Assembly (NCBI RefSeq): GCF_014648075.1
Contig: NZ_BMQK01000030.1
Span: 1 to 36,538 of the forward strand
Direction: 5' to 3'
Origin: Streptomyces ruber
GTDB taxonomy: Bacteria; Actinomycetota; Actinomycetes; Streptomycetales; Streptomycetaceae
Length of the DNA stretch: 36,538 nucleotides
The translations under genes were made by a program, and so were the position numbers. Below, in pieces: positions 32,809 through 36,538 of the stretch (position 1 is its first letter; each line of letters starts with the position of its first letter). Below the pieces are notes generated by a model. It did no database searches. It saw only the letters and a program-made list of their open reading frames with translations, and had not been told where the DNA came from.

Positions 32809-34377
32809 CTATCGAACGCCGGCTACCCCGTTGCTGCCCGGAGCGACGGCCTCTGCGACAGCTTCCTTCGGGCCCTCGTCATCCGGGCCGGCTTCCTTCT
32901 CGTCATCCAGGACCTTCGGAACCCAGCGCAGGGTGAGGAGGCCGAGGACGAGGTGGAGGAGGCTGGCGGCGACGGCGACGACCCGGAGGCCGGTGACGAA
33001 GGCGTCCTTCGCCTGGTCGATCACCGCAGGCGCGAGACCGGGAAGGTCGAGCGTTTCGCCGAAGGTACCGGCGAGGTCGGGACCCTGAAGGCGGAAGATG
33101 AGGACGGACAGCGAGCCGAGGAGCGCGATGCCGAGAGCGTTGCCGATCTCGTTGCTGGTCTCGGCGATCGCGGCAGCGGAGCCGGCCCGCTCGGAGGGCA
33201 CCGCGGCGACGGCGGTCTCGGCGACGAGGCTGAACGAGATGCCGTAGCCGACACCGGCGAGAACCGTGGACGCGATGTACCAGCCCACCCCGCCGGAGGA
33301 TGCGATGGGCAGCAGCAGGAGCAGCCCGGCGGCGATGAAGGCGTGACAGGTGATGAGCGCCGACCGCTTGCCGATGCGCGCGACCAACATGGGCGTCACG
33401 ATGCACGTGACGGTGAGGAGCAGGGCCCCGGGGATGGAAAGGAGCGCGGCGCCCAGGACGGAGATCCCCAGAACGGACTGGAGGTAGACACCCGACAGGT
33501 AGGCGGTCGCCGACCACGCAGCGAGCGGCAGGAGCCCGGTGATGATCGCGATGGTGAAGACCCGGTCCCGGAACAGGCTGAAGTCGAGCAGCGGGTGCTC
33601 AAGCGTGAGTTGCCGCCGGATGAACCACGCCAGGATGACCGCGCCGACAAGCCCCACGATCATGAGGGTCGCCGAGAACCCCTCCGCGGCCATGTGCTTG
33701 ATGGCGTAGATGGTCAACATGAGGCCGACCACGGACTGCACGACGCTCAGGACGTTGATACGGCCCGTCCGCCCGGCCTTCACCTCGCGGAGCAGGAACG
33801 GGGCCAGGGCCAGGAACAACACGAGGACCGGAAGGTTGACCAGGAAGACCGAACCCCACCAGAAGTGGCTCAGCAGCTGCCCACCGACGGCCGGCCCGAT
33901 CGCGAACCCGGCGGCGAAGGCGGCTGCGAAGATACCGATCGCCTGAGCCCGCTGCCGCGGGTCGACGAACAGTTCGCTGAGCACCGCGAGCGCCGAGGGC
34001 AGCAGCGTCGCTCCGGCCAGGCCCATGAGTCCCCGGAAGGTGATGAGCATCTCCGGGCTCGTCGCGAACGCCGCTCCCAGCGAGCCGAAGCCGAACAGCG
34101 TCACACCGATCATCAGCAGCTTGAGCCGACCGTACCGGTCACCGATGTTGCCGAAGGTGATGAGCAGGGAGCCCACGACGAATCCGTAGATGTCCAGCGT
34201 CCACAGCGCCTGGTCGGCGGTCGGTGAGAGGGCTTCCGTGACCTTCGGCATGGCCAGGAACAGCACCGAGCCGTCCATCGCGACCAACAGAACCGGGCCG
34301 AGAATCACCACCAGGCCCAGCCATGCCCGCAGACCGGGTTTGGGGATGTCAGCAGTTTCATTCATGCGCTCGAGCAT
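32809..34377 (-). CDS. MFS drug exporter, DHA2 (EmrB/QacA) family
   Basis: A 522-residue 14-helix proton antiporter. Family motifs: first helix LVVILGPVLLVAMDGSVLFL (motif D1-like), motif A GNIGDRYGRLKLLMIGVTLF, motif B LITFRGLMGLAGATLLPSAL, motif C AFAAGFAIGPAVGGQLLSHF. The ATG at 34377 is chosen because GGGGGAG lies six bases upstream; an ATG four codons later also exists. It is divergent from an XRE/MmyB regulator across 92 bp, the usual layout in which the regulator controls the pump. It may export a toxic product, but a link to the CAR cassette is only positional. Confidence 0.92.
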   Translation of the reverse strand: MLERMNETADIPKPGLRAWLGLVVILGPVLLVAMDGSVLFLAMPKVTEALSPTADQALWTLDIYGFVVGSLLITFGNIGDRYGRLKLLMIGVTLFGFGSLGAAFATSPEMLITFRGLMGLAGATLLPSALAVLSELFVDPRQRAQAIGIFAAAFAAGFAIGPAVGGQLLSHFWWGSVFLVNLPVLVLFLALAPFLLREVKAGRTGRINVLSVVQSVVGLMLTIYAIKHMAAEGFSATLMIVGLVGAVILAWFIRRQLTLEHPLLDFSLFRDRVFTIAIITGLLPLAAWSATAYLSGVYLQSVLGISVLGAALLSIPGALLLTVTCIVTPMLVARIGKRSALITCHAFIAAGLLLLLPIASSGGVGWYIASTVLAGVGYGISFSLVAETAVAAVPSERAGSAAAIAETSNEIGNALGIALLGSLSVLIFRLQGPDLAGTFGETLDLPGLAPAVIDQAKDAFVTGLRVVAVAASLLHLVLGLLTLRWVPKVLDDEKEAGPDDEGPKEAVAEAVAPGSNGVAGVR

Positions 34378-34413
34378 GGGACTCCCCCGGACGGGCAACC
34401 AGCCCCACGCCAT

Positions 34414-34462
34414 GGGTACACCCCACAGGGATACCCTGACCTCGTCGTGCCTGTCCTATAGT
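34414..34462. promoter_or_regulatory. Regulatory spacer: candidate operator and leaderless promoter
   Basis: GGGTA (34414-34418) and TACCC (34432-34436) form an inverted repeat spaced by 13 bases, a possible regulator site between the divergent genes. TATAGT at 34457-34462 is a near-consensus -10 box ending 7 bases before the ATG at 34470, so the regulator mRNA is probably leaderless. No good -35 is seen. Confidence 0.45.
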
Positions 34463-34469
34463 CGAAGCC

Positions 34470-35360
34470 ATGGAAGTGGAGAGCCTCGGGACGTTCCTCA
34501 AGACCCGCCGCGCTCGGGTCACACCGGCTCACATCGGACTCCGCACCTTCAGCACCGCCCGCCGCGTGCCCGGTCTCCGACGCGAGGAGCTGGCCCAACT
34601 CGCCGGGGTGAGTGTCGGCTACTACACCCGGTTGGAGCAGGACCAGGCCGGAACCGCCTCCCCACAGGTCCTCAACGCGCTCGCCCGCATTCTCAAGCTC
34701 GATCCTGCGGAGACCACCCATCTGCACAACCTCGCGCTTCGGCGGGCGGCGGCACCGCGCATGGTCCGCCATCAGCGGGAACGGCTGCATCCGCGGGTAC
34801 TCGCGCTTCTGGCGTCACTGGGCCAGGTCACGCCGGCCATCGTCCTCGGCCGTCGGGGTGACGTACTGGCGTGGAACCGCACCGGACACGCCCTCATCGC
34901 GGAACACGTCGACTTCAACGCGCCACAGGACTCCGCGCAAAGGCCGTCCATCCCACGGATGTTCTTCCTCGACTCCCATACCCGTGCCCTGCACGAGAAC
35001 TGGGACGATCTCGCCCGCATCCATGTGGCCTTCCTGCGGTTCACCGCAGGCCGGTATCCCAACGATCGCCGCCTGGCCGAACTCATAGGTGAACTCGTCA
35101 TGCGCAGCGATGACTTCGCCAAACTGTGGGCCACCGGCGATGTCGCCGAATGCACTGTGGGCACCATGCATCTGCAACACCCGACCGTCGGCAGGCTCAA
35201 CGTCGACTACCAGGTGTGGCTGCAACCCGACAGCCCCGACCACCGGTTGGAGATCTACACCGCCAACGACGACTCCTCCGCCGACGCGCTGCGCCTGCTG
35301 TCGAGCCAGGCCGCTGGTCAGCACTTCCCCGAGGCCGCTCCCCCCTCGGCAGCACTCTGA
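34470..35360 (+). CDS. XRE-family regulator with MmyB-like ligand domain
   Basis: A 296-residue regulator. The N-terminal HTH covers about residues 5-80: LGTFLKTRRARVTP, VPGLRREELAQLAGVSVGYY, TRLEQDQAGTASPQVLNALA, RILKLDPAETTHL. The remainder is the MmyB ligand-binding domain: VLALLASLGQVTPAIVLGRR, DVLAWNRTGHAL, ENWDDLARIHVAFLRFTAGR and LQHPTVGRLNVDYQVW. Streptomyces has many such regulators beside divergent oxidoreductase or transporter genes, and the ligand is thought to be a lipid-like or small hydrophobic compound. It probably controls the adjacent MFS pump and itself. Confidence 0.92.
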   Translation: MEVESLGTFLKTRRARVTPAHIGLRTFSTARRVPGLRREELAQLAGVSVGYYTRLEQDQAGTASPQVLNALARILKLDPAETTHLHNLALRRAAAPRMVRHQRERLHPRVLALLASLGQVTPAIVLGRRGDVLAWNRTGHALIAEHVDFNAPQDSAQRPSIPRMFFLDSHTRALHENWDDLARIHVAFLRFTAGRYPNDRRLAELIGELVMRSDDFAKLWATGDVAECTVGTMHLQHPTVGRLNVDYQVWLQPDSPDHRLEIYTANDDSSADALRLLSSQAAGQHFPEAAPPSAAL

Positions 35361-35410
35361 TGGCCTCGCCCCGGACTGCCCCTGCCGCCGTTTCCAGCCC
35401 CCGCCGCTTC

Positions 35411-35444
35411 ATACCGTTCGTGCGGTTCTCCCGCACACGGCTTT
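35411..35444 (-). ncRNA. Group II intron domain V hairpin (remnant)
   Basis: Read on the minus strand, these 34 bases have the form of group II intron domain V: an AAAGC/AGC start (catalytic AGC triad), CCGT pairing with ACGG at the far end, an internal bulge, and an upper stem GTGCGG/CCGCAC closed by a GAGA loop. The size of 34 nt is standard. It follows a reverse transcriptase fragment on the same strand, in the order RT then domain V, as in a real intron, but the distance is too short, so the intron is internally deleted. Confidence 0.6.
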
Positions 35445-35594
35445 CCGCCCTCGTTCACCGACTGGCATGCGCCGCCGCCCCGCGCACGTTTCCGGTAAGG
35501 CGGTGAACACCGAGCCTGGTGATCCACCCATAGGCGAACCAGGTCGCCCGTTCCGGCCCGGAAGTCTGTGCTTCCGGCTGGGGGAGACGGCCAC

Positions 35595-35730
35595 TCGGCG
35601 CAGTCGCATCCCGAGCCGTTCCAGCGGGCTTATCACCACCTGCTGTACCCGCTCGGCCCGTTGTCCGGTCGGCGGCGGAACCGCGAAGTCGTCGCAGTAC
35701 CTCACCAGGGCGGTGTCACGTTGGCTGACC
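35595..35730 (-). pseudogene. Group II intron reverse transcriptase fragment
   Basis: The frame reads RDTALVRYCDDFAVPPPTGQ, then RVQQVVISPLERLGMRL. The LVRYxDDF box is the catalytic palm motif (YxDD) of group II intron reverse transcriptases, followed in family members by a helix ending GLRL. Only about 40 residues remain; fingers, thumb, maturase and endonuclease parts are gone. Taken with the domain V hairpin 150 bp downstream it supports an intron remnant. The recognition rests on a short motif. Confidence 0.45.
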
Positions 35731-35786
35731 GGCCCGGGATGATCGCGACCTGCCTGCCCTTGATTCCGGTCAACCCGTGAGACTCA

Positions 35787-35876
35787 CTATGGAGCTGACG
35801 GACCCACAGGACTTCGTACGGGTTCGGTGCCCGCGGTGCCGCCCATGGGAATACGTGTCACTGCCTCGCTGCTCAT
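35787..35876 (-). pseudogene. aroB: 5' end of 3-dehydroquinate synthase gene
   Basis: The ATG overlaps the aroK stop (ATGA). The frame reads MSSEAVTRIPMGGTAGTEP, which fits the start of Streptomyces AroB (SEAVTRIxVGGTAGxxPYEVLVGR). One extra base after EP shifts the frame (the YEVL codons are in the next frame), and after RQL, about 30 codons in, the similarity ends. The rest of the roughly 360-codon gene is missing from this place. Confidence 0.7.
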
Positions 35877-36385
35877 GCTTGCTTCATCTCCAATGCGTCC
35901 AGGGCGGAGCGGGTGACCTCTTCCGGCGTGCGTCCGTCCGTGGCCACGACGGCCGTCGCGACCTCCTCGTACAGATGGCGCCGGGCCTCCATCAGCCTGC
36001 GCCACTGCTTGCGCGGATTGACCGCGAGCAGGGGGCGGGCGACGTTGCGGCCGGTGCGCTTGACCGCCTCCTCGACGCCCATCGACAGGTAGACGACCCG
36101 CTCCCCGGCGAGCAGCGCCCGGGTGTCGGCGTCGAGGACGGCGCCGCCGCCCAGGGCCAGGACGCCCTTGTGCTCGGCGAGCGCGGTGCGCACCGCCTGT
36201 TTCTCGATCGCGCGGAAGGCGGACTCGCCCTCGTCCACGAAGATCTCGGCGATGCTGCGGCCCTGCGCGGCGACGATGTCGTCGTCGGTGTCCCGGTAGC
36301 CGACACCCAGCCGCTCGGCCAGCAGCTGCCCGACGGTGGACTTACCCACGCCCATCGGGCCGACCAGCACGATCAGCGGGGTCAC
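35873..36385 (-). CDS. aroK: Shikimate kinase
   Basis: A 170-residue P-loop kinase that phosphorylates shikimate with ATP. Walker A is LVGPMGVGKSTVGQLL (about residues 6-21), the substrate-binding DTDDDI follows near 32-37, then Arg in FVDEGESAFRAIEKQAV, GGGAV near 75-79, and the lid Arg in RPLLAVNPRKQW. All catalytic residues are visible and the length is normal. The GTG at 36385 overlaps the aroC stop by 3 bp, so the gene is translationally coupled in the shikimate operon. Longer upstream readings are aroC shadow. Confidence 0.93.
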   Translation of the reverse strand: MTPLIVLVGPMGVGKSTVGQLLAERLGVGYRDTDDDIVAAQGRSIAEIFVDEGESAFRAIEKQAVRTALAEHKGVLALGGGAVLDADTRALLAGERVVYLSMGVEEAVKRTGRNVARPLLAVNPRKQWRRLMEARRHLYEEVATAVVATDGRTPEEVTRSALDALEMKQA

Positions 36386-36538
36386 CGGACGGGCAGGTTC
36401 GCGAGGTAGGACATCACATTGCGGCGGGTCTCGGTGACGCCGTCGCCGCCGAACTTCTCCGCGACCGCGTCCGCGAGGACCAGTGCCACCATGGCCTCGG
36501 CGACGATGCCGGCCGCCGGCACGGCGCACACGTCGGAG
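36382..36538 (-). CDS. aroC: Chorismate synthase, C-terminal 51 residues (runs off the right edge)
   Basis: The visible end SDVCAVPAAGIVAEAMVALV, LADAVAEKFGGDGVTETRRN and VMSYLANLPVR matches the C terminus of AroC (the SDVCAVPAAGVVAEAM block). AroC converts 5-enolpyruvylshikimate-3-phosphate to chorismate with reduced FMN. Its stop overlaps the aroK start. The order aroC-aroK-aroB is the normal Streptomyces arrangement. Confidence 0.92.
   Translation of the reverse strand, partial: SDVCAVPAAGIVAEAMVALVLADAVAEKFGGDGVTETRRNVMSYLANLPVR

Noticed and set aside
32953..34227. 424-codon plus-strand frame rich in Asp, Glu and Gly
   Set aside because: Antisense of a membrane transporter gene; the acidic repeats mirror hydrophobic codons.

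Overview
The base composition, the almost fixed G/C third codon positions and the gene families (SCO4225-type membrane protein, DUF5707 protein, actinobacterial two-component pair, XRE/MmyB regulator, aroC-aroK-aroB order) point to a Streptomyces chromosome, in an accessory stretch full of decayed mobile elements. All calls rest on reading translations and DNA by eye; no database search was possible.

Layout. (1) 1-3525, minus strand: a taurine/alkanesulfonate operon tauC-tauA-tauB-tauD, headed by a 23-codon leader ending in three Cys codons, two mutually exclusive hairpins, and a good -35/-10 pair that would make the leader mRNA almost leaderless. This looks like a cysteine-sensing attenuator. 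(2) 4030-9990: remnants (EF-hand protein, IS630 element, Eis-type acetyltransferase with a frameshift and a stop, integrase, IS3 element) and the 5' third of a large secreted DNRLRE/RHS-like protein cut off at the IS3 copy. (3) 10190-15610: a conserved hypothetical gene, a 650-residue SMI1/KNR4 protein, an in-frame chimera of a serine-resolvase N terminus with a NucA/NucB-type DNase domain, and a convergent SUKH (SMI1/KNR4) gene. With the DNRLRE fragment this resembles a broken polymorphic-toxin/immunity locus. (4) 15705-23420: MFS tail fragment, small membrane protein, response regulator with a double-length histidine kinase, DUF5707 secreted protein, class C beta-lactamase-like hydrolase, alpha/beta hydrolase, and a dead ECF sigma/anti-sigma pair.

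(5) 23926-32431, the most interesting part: a full-length carboxylic acid reductase (A-T-R), a class I methyltransferase, then adenosine kinase (AdoK type), a 74-residue free-standing protein resembling the very C-terminal tail of cobalamin-dependent methionine synthase (MetH), and methylenetetrahydrofolate reductase (MetF), the last three joined by ATGA overlaps. The next gene begins as S-adenosylhomocysteine hydrolase (ahcY) but is split by an immunity-like ORF and an IS5-family transposase and then runs into a second copy of the methyltransferase 3' end. Together these read as a methyl-cycle (SAM regeneration) cassette attached to a CAR/methyltransferase biosynthetic locus, damaged by IS6 and IS5 events. 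A strong terminator closes the region.

(6) 32809-35360: a DHA2 MFS exporter divergent from an XRE/MmyB regulator. (7) 35411-36538: the shikimate operon aroC'-aroK-aroB', where aroB is cut after about 30 codons next to a group II intron remnant (domain V hairpin plus a reverse transcriptase fragment). The accessory block therefore ends inside what should be a core operon.
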